DNA from: Hyphomicrobiales bacterium
Lineage (GTDB): Bacteria > Pseudomonadota > Alphaproteobacteria > Rhizobiales > Rhizobiaceae
Length of the DNA stretch: 64,000 nt
Direction of reading: 5' to 3'
Assembly (NCBI GenBank): GCA_900469625.1
Contig: UBXV01000007.1
Span: 62,001 to 126,000 of the forward strand
Positions 17,140-25,723 of the stretch are shown piece by piece. A program made the position numbers and the translations under genes. A model generated the notes under the pieces. It was not told the DNA's origin. It worked only from the letters and a program-made list of their open reading frames with translations, and searched no databases. The stretch's first letter is position 1, and the number at the start of each line of letters is the position of its first letter.

Positions 17140-17533
17140 CTTTGTTTCCGCGGCCCCCGCCTGGTCCTTCCGGGAAGGACGATGCCCATCTTTGCCGCCA
17201 CGGCCCGAAAAACCGGCGACGGCGTATTCGCCGACAAAAAACGTCAGAACGCGGAAAAAGGCAAGCGGCACAAGACAATGGCTGTCACGCCAGACCCGGT
17301 GATCCCGCGGGGATCCCGGGTTTCCACATGAAGATCGACGGCGTTCCAGCCCGGAAATCCGCTTTTCAGCCGGCACGGCGAGCCGTTCCCCGACATTTGC
17401 GCGATTGCGCGACCTGCCACGCACCCTGTGTTCGGCGTTTGGCTTACCTGTCGGTGTTTCTCCTCGCCGCCATCCGGCCATGCGGCCACGGTTGCTACCC
17501 CCGTGGCAATCGACGACAGGTTCAGCGGAAAAC
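17140..17533. other. Intergenic region between HAD gene and lpxK, no gene seen
   Basis: Reading frames cross this region but their translations are Arg/Pro/Cys-rich and unlike any protein I recognise. It contains an 8-base-pair palindrome, GTCCTTCC-G-GGAAGGAC, near 17165-17181. It should include the start signal for lpxK if lpxK is transcribed separately. Confidence 0.4.
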
Positions 17534-18238
17534 CTAGAGGACGGCCTCAAGCTCGGTGATATCGGCCAGGCAGTGGTCGGAGGCAGCGGCCAGCGACTGG
17601 CGCGAGCCGGTGCCGGTCAGCACAGCGACGGTCATGCCGACACCGGCGTTGCGGCCCATATGCATGTCGTGATTGTTGTCGCCGACGACCACGACCTGCT
17701 GCGGATCGAGCCCCGTGGCGGCGCAGAAGCCGAGCACCATGCCGGGCTCCGGCTTGACGCCGTAGCCGCTGTCGTAGCCTGCGACGTAGTGCAGGTAGCT
17801 GTCGAAGCCGAAGCGCCGGGCTGTCTCGCGGATCGAGCGTTCGTTGTCGCTGGAGGCGACGCCGAGACGATAGCCCTTCGCATGCAGGCCGGCAAAGAAC
17901 GAGCCGAGGTCGGTGACGGGCACCGCATATTCGGCCGAGCGGGCAAACAACCCGTCGAGCAGCGTCGTCAACGCCTCCACGGTGAACGGCGCACCGGCCG
18001 CGACGAAGCCGGTGGCGATCTCGACTGTATTACCGGCCGCCAGCAGGCTGTCGGGCAGCACATGACCAGTATCCGCGTCCATGCCGCCCGCCTCGAGCAG
18101 GGTGCGAGCCAGCGCTTCATCGCCCTTGGCGGCGATCTTCGCCAGCTCGTAGTTCACCGGCACCCAGCTCTTGGCATAATCGAGCAGCGTCCCGTCCTTG
18201 TCGAACAGGATGCCGGCAATGGCTGTCGGTGCGCTCAT
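17534..18238 (-). CDS. HAD-family hydrolase, phosphoglycolate-phosphatase-like
   Basis: The 234-residue HAD phosphatase has motif I F-D13-K-D15-G-T-L-L-D, motif II in V-A-S-S-D-N, the motif III lysine in G-V-K-P-E-P-G-M and motif [10 protein letters not shown]. The helical cap between motifs I and II is the phosphoglycolate phosphatase (Gph) type. It starts 25 bases after waaA and is probably cotranscribed with it. A role in Kdo or lipid A supply is conceivable from position, but Kdo-8-phosphate phosphatases (KdsC) are smaller and capless, so this is not KdsC. Glycolate or another small phosphate ester is as likely. Substrate unknown. Confidence 0.8.
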   Translation of the reverse strand: MSAPTAIAGILFDKDGTLLDYAKSWVPVNYELAKIAAKGDEALARTLLEAGGMDADTGHVLPDSLLAAGNTVEIATGFVAAGAPFTVEALTTLLDGLFARSAEYAVPVTDLGSFFAGLHAKGYRLGVASSDNERSIRETARRFGFDSYLHYVAGYDSGYGVKPEPGMVLGFCAATGLDPQQVVVVGDNNHDMHMGRNAGVGMTVAVLTGTGSRQSLAAASDHCLADITELEAVL

Positions 18239-18263
18239 GGTGATCTCACGTCTCCCGGTGCGC

Positions 18264-19577
18264 TCAGAGGTCGTTGCGCGGCTCGAGCCGAGCCTTGACG
18301 ACGAGCGGATTGATATAGGGCTCCAATCCCTTCATCGTCGCGGACAGAGCGCCTCGCATCTCTTGCACGGTTTCAAGGCCGGCATCGATCATCGAGCGAC
18401 GCATGTCGTCGTTGGCGAGCAGATAGTTGACACCCTTGGCCAGCATCTCGACGTCGCGCACGATCTTGGCGCTGCCGTTCTTGGCGAGCATCTGATAGGT
18501 CTCGCGAAAGTTCTGGACATTGCCGCCCGAAAGAACGGCGCAGCCGAGCATGGCCGGTTCCAGCGGGTTCTGCCCACCTTCGGCAAACAGCGAACGGCCG
18601 ACAAAGGCGACCTCCGTCAGGCGCAGATAGAGCCCCATCTCGCCGATCGTATCGCCGAGAAAGATGTCGACATCCGGCGTCAGCGGATCGCGGCGCGTGC
18701 GGCGCGCGACCTTCAGGCCCTTGGCCGTCAGCGCCGCTTCGATCGCGTCGCTGCGCTCCGGGTGCCGCGGTACGACGATGGTCAGAAGGCCGGTGCGCTC
18801 CTTGAGCGCCCGGTGCACGACGCCGGCGGCTGCCTCCTCGCCGTCGAAGGTCGAGATCGCCGCCCAGGTCTTGCGCGTGCCGATCTGCTGGCGATATTCC
18901 TTCAGCGCCTGCGGATCGTGCGGCGGCGCATCGGTATCCACCTTCAGATTGCCCGATACCATCACAGGCAGCGCGCCCAGCGTGCGAAAACGTTCGGCAT
19001 CGACATCAGACTGGGCGATGACGAGCGCGAGGTTTTCAAACAGTGCGTCGGCAAGCGCCGGCCGCTTCTTCCAGCGCGCGAACGTGCGGTCGGAAAGTCG
19101 GCCGTTGACCAGAACCTGCGGGATGTGGCGCCGACCGAGTTCGAGGATCGTCATCGGCCAGATCTCGGATTCGGCGATGATGGCAAGATCCGGCTGCCAG
19201 TATTCGAGAAAGCGATTGACCGCCGGCTTGAAATCGAGCGGCACGTACTGGTGAATGACCGCCGAGCCGAGCCGGCCTGCCGCCACCCGCGCCGAAGTCG
19301 TCGTGCCTGTGGTCAGAACCACATTGATGCCGCGCCGGTGGATTTCCTTGATCAGCGGGATGACCGCATTGGTCTCTCCGACGCTTGCCGCATGGAACCA
19401 GACGAGCGGGCCCTGCGGCCTGGCAACGCTGGCATGACCATACCGCTCGCGGCGGCGCGCGGGATCCTCCTTGCCCTTGGCAGCGCGCAGGGCAAGATAG
19501 GACCAGACGAACGGATAGATTGCCGAGCCGATCCAGCGATAGCTGGAAAGCGCCAGCCGGGCGCGAAAGCTGCTCAT
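18264..19577 (-). CDS. waaA: 3-deoxy-D-manno-octulosonic acid transferase WaaA (KdtA)
   Basis: WaaA adds Kdo residues from CMP-Kdo to lipid IVA at the cytoplasmic face of the inner membrane. The 437-residue protein has an N-terminal hydrophobic anchor (about 11-30), the catalytic region W-F-H-A-A-S-V-G-E68, and the GT-B C-terminal motif G-G-Q-N-P-L-E-P-A near residue 345. Length and motifs fit the family. It follows DUF4170 by 91 bases and precedes the HAD gene by 25, within the leftward lipid A run ending with lpxK. The number of Kdo residues transferred cannot be read from sequence. Confidence 0.95.
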   Translation of the reverse strand: MSSFRARLALSSYRWIGSAIYPFVWSYLALRAAKGKEDPARRRERYGHASVARPQGPLVWFHAASVGETNAVIPLIKEIHRRGINVVLTTGTTTSARVAAGRLGSAVIHQYVPLDFKPAVNRFLEYWQPDLAIIAESEIWPMTILELGRRHIPQVLVNGRLSDRTFARWKKRPALADALFENLALVIAQSDVDAERFRTLGALPVMVSGNLKVDTDAPPHDPQALKEYRQQIGTRKTWAAISTFDGEEAAAGVVHRALKERTGLLTIVVPRHPERSDAIEAALTAKGLKVARRTRRDPLTPDVDIFLGDTIGEMGLYLRLTEVAFVGRSLFAEGGQNPLEPAMLGCAVLSGGNVQNFRETYQMLAKNGSAKIVRDVEMLAKGVNYLLANDDMRRSMIDAGLETVQEMRGALSATMKGLEPYINPLVVKARLEPRNDL

Positions 19578-19668
19578 GGCGTCAGGCCCTCGCCCAGTGG
19601 AAATTCCGGGCGAAGGTCAGATGCAGCGAGCGCGCAGCAACGCGCCACGCATGCCCTCGGCATCGGCA

Positions 19669-19905
19669 TCAATCGTTTTCCGGGTCGAGCAGGCGATGCA
19701 TGTGAACGATGAAATACCGCATATGGGCATTGTCGACGGTCATCTGCGCCTTCGACTTCCAGGCGATATGGGCGCTTTCGTAGTCAGGAAAAATGCCGAC
19801 GATATCGAGCTTGTCCAGGTCGCGGAAATGAACATCGGTGAGCGTCGTCAGTTCACCGCCAAAGACCAAATGCAGACGTTGTTTCTTCTCGGAGTCGTGA
19901 GCCAT
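19669..19905 (-). CDS. DUF4170 family small protein
   Basis: The 78-residue protein matches the alphaproteobacterial DUF4170 family: L-H-L-V-F-G-G-E-L near the start, V-G-I-F-P-D-Y-E-S-A-H-I-A-W-K-S-K-A-Q-M-T-V-D-N-A in the middle, and Y-F-I-V-H-M-H-R-L-L-D-P at the end. No signal peptide or membrane segment is present. It lies between the IMPase-like gene and waaA, its usual place in rhizobial genomes, so a link with lipid A-Kdo assembly is plausible but undemonstrated. Confidence 0.85.
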   Translation of the reverse strand: MAHDSEKKQRLHLVFGGELTTLTDVHFRDLDKLDIVGIFPDYESAHIAWKSKAQMTVDNAHMRYFIVHMHRLLDPEND

Positions 19906-19963
19906 CGGAATTCCATTTTCTTATAGGGTATGGGCGTTGGTTTGCGGCATTCGGCCCGAAAGG

Positions 19964-20779
19964 TCAATGGCCCTCAAGGGTCCTGGACGCTGCGAGCAAT
20001 CCCGGCAACGCGGCATTCGATGCCGCGCAAAGAACGCCATGGACGACATTGGGGCGATTGTAGGACAGGCCTTGCGATTGCAGTGTATGGAGCGCGCCAC
20101 CGGCCCTTTGCAGGATGAGATCGGCGGCGGCAAGGTCCCAGTCATGGGAGTTCTTCTTGACGACGGTTCCGTCGATCCGCCCGTCGGCCACCATGGCCAG
20201 CCGGTAGGCGAGCGAAGGCACATGCGGAACCCGGACGATGCCCCTGCCGTAGGACGGCGCAAGGGTCGCGACGATGTCTTCGGCAACCGCCACATGCAGC
20301 GCCTCGTCGTCCCTTGCCGCGCGCACGCCGATGCGCGTGCCATTCTTCAGCGCCGGACCATCCACGGTCGCCTGGAAGATCTCGTCGAGCGCCGGCGCAT
20401 AGAGAACGCCGGCGACAGGAAGGCCACGGCGCACGACAGCGACGCTGACGCACCAGAGATCCTTGCCGGCGATGAAGGCGCGGGTGCCGTCGATCGGGTC
20501 GACGACGAAGACCGTTTCGCAGGACAGGCGACTGTTGTCGTCGTCGGTCTCCTCCGAGAGCCAGCCGTAATTCGGCCGGGCCAGAAGCAGACGCTCCTTC
20601 AGGACGTCGTTGGCGGCGATATCGGCCTCGCTCACCGGCGAGCGCCCCTCGTTCTTCCAGCGCACATCGGGCTTGTTGCGGAAGTAACGCAGCGCCGTTT
20701 CGCCAGCGGCGACCGCGGCGGACAGGATCAGGTCCAGATCCTCCTTCAATGTCGCGGTCGATGGTGCTTTGTCTGACAT
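19964..20779 (-). CDS. Inositol monophosphatase-family phosphatase (CysQ/IMPase-like)
   Basis: The 271-residue protein is a Mg-dependent Li-sensitive-type phosphatase. Metal ligands appear in W-L-S-E-E-T, in V-D-P-I-D-G-T-R-A-F-I-A-G and in H-D-W-D-L-A-A-A-D-L-I-L. Members dephosphorylate inositol phosphates, 3'-phosphoadenosine 5'-phosphate (CysQ) or histidinol phosphate, and sequence alone does not separate these by eye. It is 61 bases downstream of the pmbA-like gene and 58 upstream of DUF4170 on the same strand. The start at 20779 gives full length without extra residues. Confidence 0.85.
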   Translation of the reverse strand: MSDKAPSTATLKEDLDLILSAAVAAGETALRYFRNKPDVRWKNEGRSPVSEADIAANDVLKERLLLARPNYGWLSEETDDDNSRLSCETVFVVDPIDGTRAFIAGKDLWCVSVAVVRRGLPVAGVLYAPALDEIFQATVDGPALKNGTRIGVRAARDDEALHVAVAEDIVATLAPSYGRGIVRVPHVPSLAYRLAMVADGRIDGTVVKKNSHDWDLAAADLILQRAGGALHTLQSQGLSYNRPNVVHGVLCAASNAALPGLLAASRTLEGH

Positions 20780-20840
20780 TCCAATCCTTCACGCGCCGGC
20801 ACGTCGCCGAACGCCTTTGCCTTCCTGTGACGTCAGCGGC

Positions 20841-22187
20841 CTACAGGCCCGCAAGCGTCATGCCTTCGATGGCGAGCGTCGGTGCGGCAACGCCGAATTT
20901 CCTGTCGATATCGTCAGCCGGCGTGATCGCCATGAACATCTGCTTGAGGTTCGAGGCGATGGTAACTTCGGAGACGGCAAATGTAAGCTCGCCATTTTCG
21001 ATCCAGAAACCAGAGGCGCCGCGGCTGTATTCGCCGGTGACCATGTTGACGCCCTGGCCGATCAGTTCGGTGACGTAGAAGCCGGTTCCGACACTGCGGA
21101 TGAGGTCTTCGCGCGAAATCGAACCCGGCTCGAGCGCCAGATTGGTCGAAGCCGGATTGACCGTCGGGCCACCGCGCACGCCGCGACCGTTGGTCTGAAG
21201 CCCGAGCTCGCGGGCAGCCGAGGTCGACAGGAACCAGTGGTTCAGCACGCCATCTTCGACCATCGTCAACTTGCCGCCGCTGACGCCTTCGCCATCGAAC
21301 GGCCGCGACGACGAGCCGCGGACGATCAGGGGGTCGTCGGTCACCGACAGGCCGGCCTTCATGATCTGCTTGCCCATCATTTCGCGCAGAAAGCTGGTCT
21401 TGCGCGCGACGGACGCACCATTGATGGCGCCGGCGATGTGGCCGACGAAACCACGCGCCATGCGCGGATCGAAGACAACGGTCACATTCTTTGCCGTCGG
21501 AACCTGGCGGGGGTTGATGCGCGCCACCGCCCGTTCGCCGGCTACGCGGCCGATGTCGTCGGCAGCGCGCAGCTCGTCGAAGTAGATGCGGCTGTCGTAG
21601 TCGTAGTCGCGCTCCATCTTCGTGCCTTCACCGGCAATCGCACTCACCGAACGGCCGAAACGCGTCGCCATGTAGGAGCCGGAAAAACCGTGCGACGTGA
21701 CGAGCACCAGCCCGCCCATGCCGGCCGACGCGCCGGCACCACTGGAATTGGTGACGCCGGAGACGGCGAGCGCTGCTTCCTCGGCCGCAAGCGCTGCTTC
21801 CGTCAGGGCGTCCGTCGAAACATCGCTCCCGTCGAAAAGCTCGAGATCGGGATAGGATTTGGCCAGCCGGTCCGCATCGGCAAGCGAGGCGAAAGGATCT
21901 TCCGGCGAGGCCTTGGCCATGGCCACGGCCCGCTCGGCGAGCACTTTCAGGTCGAAGCCGGGATTGGCCGAGACGCTGGCGACGCGGTTGCCGACAAAGA
22001 CGCGCAAGGAGAAATCGTCGCTTTCGGATGCTTCAGTGGCCTCAACTTTTCCGAGGCGAACCGAGACGGAGCGGGAACGGCCGCGAACGACAACGGCGTC
22101 GGCCGCATCGGCGCCTGCCTTGCGGGCAAGTTCCACCAGTTCGGCGGCACGTTTTTCGAGGGAGGCGGAATCGATCGTTTCTGACAT
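20841..22187 (-). CDS. pmbA: TldD/PmbA-family metalloprotease-like protein (PmbA branch)
   Basis: The 448-residue protein belongs to the TldD/PmbA family, whose members mature microcin B17 and contribute to CcdA turnover in E. coli. The PmbA-type partner lacks the zinc-binding H-E-x-x-x-H of TldD, and I find no such motif here, so the PmbA assignment fits. Supporting segments are the A-E-E-A-A-L-A-V-S-G-V-T-N-S-S-G region and the C-terminal G-Y-R-like block D-D-P-L-I-V-R-G-S-S-S-R-P-F-D-G-E-G-V. I use the ATG at 22187, with AAAGG eight bases upstream, rather than the in-frame ATG at 22232. No tldD partner is in this window. Its substrate in rhizobia is unknown. Confidence 0.82.
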   Translation of the reverse strand: MSETIDSASLEKRAAELVELARKAGADAADAVVVRGRSRSVSVRLGKVEATEASESDDFSLRVFVGNRVASVSANPGFDLKVLAERAVAMAKASPEDPFASLADADRLAKSYPDLELFDGSDVSTDALTEAALAAEEAALAVSGVTNSSGAGASAGMGGLVLVTSHGFSGSYMATRFGRSVSAIAGEGTKMERDYDYDSRIYFDELRAADDIGRVAGERAVARINPRQVPTAKNVTVVFDPRMARGFVGHIAGAINGASVARKTSFLREMMGKQIMKAGLSVTDDPLIVRGSSSRPFDGEGVSGGKLTMVEDGVLNHWFLSTSAARELGLQTNGRGVRGGPTVNPASTNLALEPGSISREDLIRSVGTGFYVTELIGQGVNMVTGEYSRGASGFWIENGELTFAVSEVTIASNLKQMFMAITPADDIDRKFGVAAPTLAIEGMTLAGL

Positions 22188-22338
22188 GATGTGGCCTTTC
22201 ATTCCTGCCCCATTTATTGTGCACTGAAGCATGCATCAAGGGCATTGGCATGATTCCCGTCCCTACACCGCAATGTTACCTCCGCCGAGACCTTCGTCTG
22301 CCCCAGGGCAGGACGAGGCGATATCGAAAGCCGCGCGC

Positions 22339-24174
22339 ATGACGACGACCCCGATGATCTACTCCCAGGCGCTGTTGCTGCTTGGCGGCGCCGTGCTCGC
22401 GGCACCGATTTTCAAGCGCCTCGGGCTTGGCACCATCCTCGGCTATCTCGCGGCCGGCGTTCTCATCGGCCCGGTCGCACAGACGATCACAGAGGGCGAA
22501 GAGATCCTGCATGTCTCGGAGCTCGGCGTCGTCTTCCTGCTGTTCATCATCGGGCTGGAACTGAAGCCATCGCGGCTCTGGCAGATGCGGCGCGACATCT
22601 TCGGGCTGGGCACCGCCCAGGTCCTCATCACCGGTGTAATCCTATCCTACGGCATCGCGCTGACCGGCCTGCTCGATCACGCGGGAAGCATCATCGCCGG
22701 TTTCGGCCTGGCGCTGTCCTCCACCGCCTTTGCCATGCAGATCCTCGAGGAAGGAAACGATCGCAACACCCGTTTCGGTCAGCGCGCTTTCTCGATCCTG
22801 TTGCTGCAGGATCTGGCGATCGTTCCCCTGCTTGCCCTGATCCCGCTGCTGGCGGCCCAGGCGCCCGAGGATACCACGACCCCGCTCGAGGATTTCGCCG
22901 TCGCCATCACCGCGATCGCCGTCCTCTTCGCCGCCGGGCGTTACCTGCTCAATCCGCTGTTCCAGATCATCGCCCGTACCGGTGCGCGTGACGTGATGAT
23001 CGCGGCGGCACTGCTGGTCGTCATGGGCGCTGCGACGCTGATGCAGATGGCCGGGCTTTCGATGGCGATGGGCGCCTTTCTCGCCGGCGTGCTCCTGGCC
23101 GAATCCTCCTACCGCCACGAACTCGAGGCTGATATCGAGCCGTTCCGCGGCATCCTGCAGGCACTGTTCTTCATGGCGGTCGGCCTGTCGCTGCAGCTCG
23201 ACGTCATCATCGACAAATACCTGGTGATCATCGTCGCCGTGCCGTTGTTGATGCTGGTGAAGAGCTTCGTGCTCTATTGGCTCTGCCGGCTGGCGGGATC
23301 CCATCACAACGATGCCGTGCGCATCAGCCTGCTTTTGCCGCAGGGCGGCGAATTCGGCTTCGTCCTCTTCACCGCGGCAGCGACCGCCGGTGTCTTTTCC
23401 CAGGGCAGCGGCTCGCTGCTCGTTGCCATCGTGACACTGTCGATGGCGCTGACACCGATCGCCTCCATGCTCGCACCGCGGCTGATGCGCGAGCAGGAGG
23501 ATATGGTCGACGAGATGGAAGAGGATTTCGAAGGGGCCGACGCCGACGTGCTGATGATCGGCTTCTCGCGCTTCGGCCAGATCGCGGCCCAGATCCTTTT
23601 GGCCGGCGGCCGTGACGTGACGATCATCGATCATTCGGCGGCCCGCGTTCGCCAGGCGGCGACCTTCGGCTTCCGTATCTATTTCGGCGACGGCAACCGG
23701 CTCGACGTGCTGCGCGCCGCCGGCATCGAGCGGGCAAAGCTCATTGCCATCTGTACTCAGAAGAAGGAAACCACCGACCGGATCGTCGATCTGGTCCAGG
23801 CCGAATATCCGGATGCCCGCATCTTCGCGCGCTCCTACGACCGGCTGCACACGCTGGAGCTCAGGGCAAAGGGCGTCGATTACGAATTGCGCGAAACCTT
23901 CGAGTCCGGCCTCCTGTTCGGACGAAAGACGCTGGAGGCGCTGGGCGTCGGCAACGACGAGGCACAGGCGATCATGGACGATATCCGCAGGCGCGACGAG
24001 GCTCGCCTGGTGCTACAGGAGGCAGAGGGCATCACCGCCGGCCGCGACATGTTGCATTCGCAGCCCGTGCGCCCTGAGCCACTGGTCAAGCCGAAGCGCG
24101 AAGTCGATCATTCGGCGGAAACCGGCGAGAGTATCCTGCCGGGATTGTCGGCCGAAGCACGCGAAAGCGCCTGA
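22339..24174 (+). CDS. CPA2 monovalent cation:proton antiporter with RCK domain (KefB/C-like)
   Basis: The 611-residue inner-membrane protein has about 12 hydrophobic segments over residues 5-390 (Na+/H+ exchanger domain). A cytoplasmic TrkA-N/RCK nucleotide-binding domain (about 410-530) opens V-L-M-I-G-F-S-R-F-G-Q and ends its first beta-alpha-beta unit with an Asp in T-I-I-D-H. This is the KefB/KefC architecture. In E. coli those are K+ efflux systems held shut by glutathione, but whether this one senses glutathione cannot be read here. No KefF/KefG-type ancillary gene is adjacent. The start at ATG 22339 (M-T-T-T-P-M-I-Y) leads directly into the first membrane helix; the frame is open further upstream without coding character. 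Confidence 0.88.
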   Translation: MTTTPMIYSQALLLLGGAVLAAPIFKRLGLGTILGYLAAGVLIGPVAQTITEGEEILHVSELGVVFLLFIIGLELKPSRLWQMRRDIFGLGTAQVLITGVILSYGIALTGLLDHAGSIIAGFGLALSSTAFAMQILEEGNDRNTRFGQRAFSILLLQDLAIVPLLALIPLLAAQAPEDTTTPLEDFAVAITAIAVLFAAGRYLLNPLFQIIARTGARDVMIAAALLVVMGAATLMQMAGLSMAMGAFLAGVLLAESSYRHELEADIEPFRGILQALFFMAVGLSLQLDVIIDKYLVIIVAVPLLMLVKSFVLYWLCRLAGSHHNDAVRISLLLPQGGEFGFVLFTAAATAGVFSQGSGSLLVAIVTLSMALTPIASMLAPRLMREQEDMVDEMEEDFEGADADVLMIGFSRFGQIAAQILLAGGRDVTIIDHSAARVRQAATFGFRIYFGDGNRLDVLRAAGIERAKLIAICTQKKETTDRIVDLVQAEYPDARIFARSYDRLHTLELRAKGVDYELRETFESGLLFGRKTLEALGVGNDEAQAIMDDIRRRDEARLVLQEAEGITAGRDMLHSQPVRPEPLVKPKREVDHSAETGESILPGLSAEARESA

Positions 24175-24199
24175 TCCGCCGCCCGCCCGATCGGTGGCT

Positions 24200-25090
24200 T
24201 CAACTTGCCGCGTCGTCGGTCCGCATGCGCGCTTCAAGCGTGCGCTTGAACTGATCCTTGAGGCCAGATGTCGCCGCCAGGATTTCTTTTGCGCGCAGAA
24301 AATCCATGACCCGGTAGCGACCGATGTCGGGTCTGAGCAGGATGTCGGGCGCCCCTTCCTTCAGCTTCATGGCGATGATCGACTGCATCATCAGCTGGCT
24401 GGCGCCAAACAGGCTGTCGATGCGGCTCGGGATCGTCTTGCCGTCGCCATCCGGGCCGCCGACGACATCGACGCCAACGACGATCTCGGCGACACCGCGC
24501 AGGTGATCGAACGGAATGGGATTGTAGATGCCGCCGTCGATCATCACCCGGTCATGGATCTTCACCGGCATGAAGACCGCCGGCAGCGCCGCCGATGCGG
24601 CCAGCGCCTTGCGCAGATCGCCGGTCTCGCAGACGTGTTCGGTCTGGCCGTAATAATCGGTGACGACGATCTTGAGCGGGATGGCGAGTTCGGAAAACGA
24701 CGCCGGAATGGCCTCGGGCAGGAACGCCTTGAGCACACGCTCGATGTTGAACTGGCCGAAGCGAAAGCCATTGCTCATCGCCTCGGACCAGCTTGCCGGC
24801 CGCAGCTGCCACAGGCGATTGACCACCTCGCGGCGATGGCCGACGGTCGCAAGCGCATGTTCACGGATCTCGGCGCCGCTGAGGCCCGCTGCCATGCCGG
24901 CGCCCATGATGGCGCCGATCGACGAACCGGCGATGGCGACGGGACGGATGCCCAGTTCGTCGAACGCCTCGATGACATGAATATGAGCAAGTCCGCGGGC
25001 GCCGCCGCCGCCGAGCGCCAGCGCGACCGAAGGCTCGCTCGTGCCTTCGGGCGAAGTACGGATTGTGGAAACGTCCTGCTTCATCGACAT
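24200..25090 (-). CDS. Patatin-like phospholipase/esterase
   Basis: The 296-residue protein has the bacterial patatin fold. The oxyanion-hole loop G-G-G-G-A-R-G lies at about 28-34. The nucleophile is Ser57 in G-S-S-I-G, and the catalytic Asp is in I-D-G-G-I-Y-N-P. No signal peptide is visible, so it is probably cytoplasmic, like the RssA-type group. Such enzymes hydrolyse phospholipids or acyl esters; the substrate is unknown. The start used is the ATG at 25090; an ATG five codons upstream and one two codons downstream are alternatives. It is convergent with the antiporter and 66 bases downstream of rsmD on the same strand. Confidence 0.87.
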   Translation of the reverse strand: MSMKQDVSTIRTSPEGTSEPSVALALGGGGARGLAHIHVIEAFDELGIRPVAIAGSSIGAIMGAGMAAGLSGAEIREHALATVGHRREVVNRLWQLRPASWSEAMSNGFRFGQFNIERVLKAFLPEAIPASFSELAIPLKIVVTDYYGQTEHVCETGDLRKALAASAALPAVFMPVKIHDRVMIDGGIYNPIPFDHLRGVAEIVVGVDVVGGPDGDGKTIPSRIDSLFGASQLMMQSIIAMKLKEGAPDILLRPDIGRYRVMDFLRAKEILAATSGLKDQFKRTLEARMRTDDAAS

Positions 25091-25156
25091 GCACCCCGGC
25101 TCCATCGACAGTCTAGGGTCAGAACCTAGCTTTGCAAGCGAACCAAAAATGTGACG

Positions 25157-25717
25157 TCAGATGCCACGGAAGCGGTAAAAATGCATGCGGGTGTCGCCGA
25201 ACACCCTGACGTCCAGCCGGTCGAAAACCGCCGACGGCGCCGGCTGAACGTCTGCACGCTCCTCCAGCACGACCAGGGCTTCAGGCACCAGCCAATTGCC
25301 GCGTGCCGCCGATTCCAATGCCTTCTCGCCCAGGCCCTGGGCATAAGGCGGATCGGCAAAGACAAGATGGAACGGTTCCATCGTGCCGACCGAGCCGAGG
25401 CTGGTGGCATCGCGACGAAAGACCTTGGCGCGTCCCTGAAGGCCGAAGGCCTCGATATTGTTCTGCAACAGGCCCCTGCCCTCGACGCCCTGCTCGACGA
25501 AGAGTGCCTGACGGCACCCCCGCGACAGGGCTTCGAGGCCCACGGCCCCCGTGCCGGCAAAGAGATCCAGCACGCGGGTGCCATCAAGAGCCTCCGGGTA
25601 GGAATGGCTCAGGATGTTGAACAGGCTTTCGCGCGTCCGATCGGTCGTCGGACGGATGTCGTTCGACTTGGGCGTGGCCAGACTGCGGCCACGGAACTCT
25701 CCGCCAACGATGCGCAC
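25157..25717 (-). CDS. rsmD: 16S rRNA (guanine(966)-N(2))-methyltransferase RsmD
   Basis: RsmD methylates N2 of G966 in 16S rRNA using S-adenosylmethionine. The 186-residue protein carries the SAM-binding loop D51-L-F-A-G-T-G-A-V-G-L-E-A-L and the N2-methyltransferase motif A-D-P-P-Y at 121-125, and begins M-R-I-V-G-G-E-F-R-G-R as the family does. It starts six bases after the pseudouridine synthase gene stops, so the two RNA-modification genes are almost certainly cotranscribed. Confidence 0.95.
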   Translation of the reverse strand: MRIVGGEFRGRSLATPKSNDIRPTTDRTRESLFNILSHSYPEALDGTRVLDLFAGTGAVGLEALSRGCRQALFVEQGVEGRGLLQNNIEAFGLQGRAKVFRRDATSLGSVGTMEPFHLVFADPPYAQGLGEKALESAARGNWLVPEALVVLEERADVQPAPSAVFDRLDVRVFGDTRMHFYRFRGI

Positions 25718-25723
25718 GACGGC

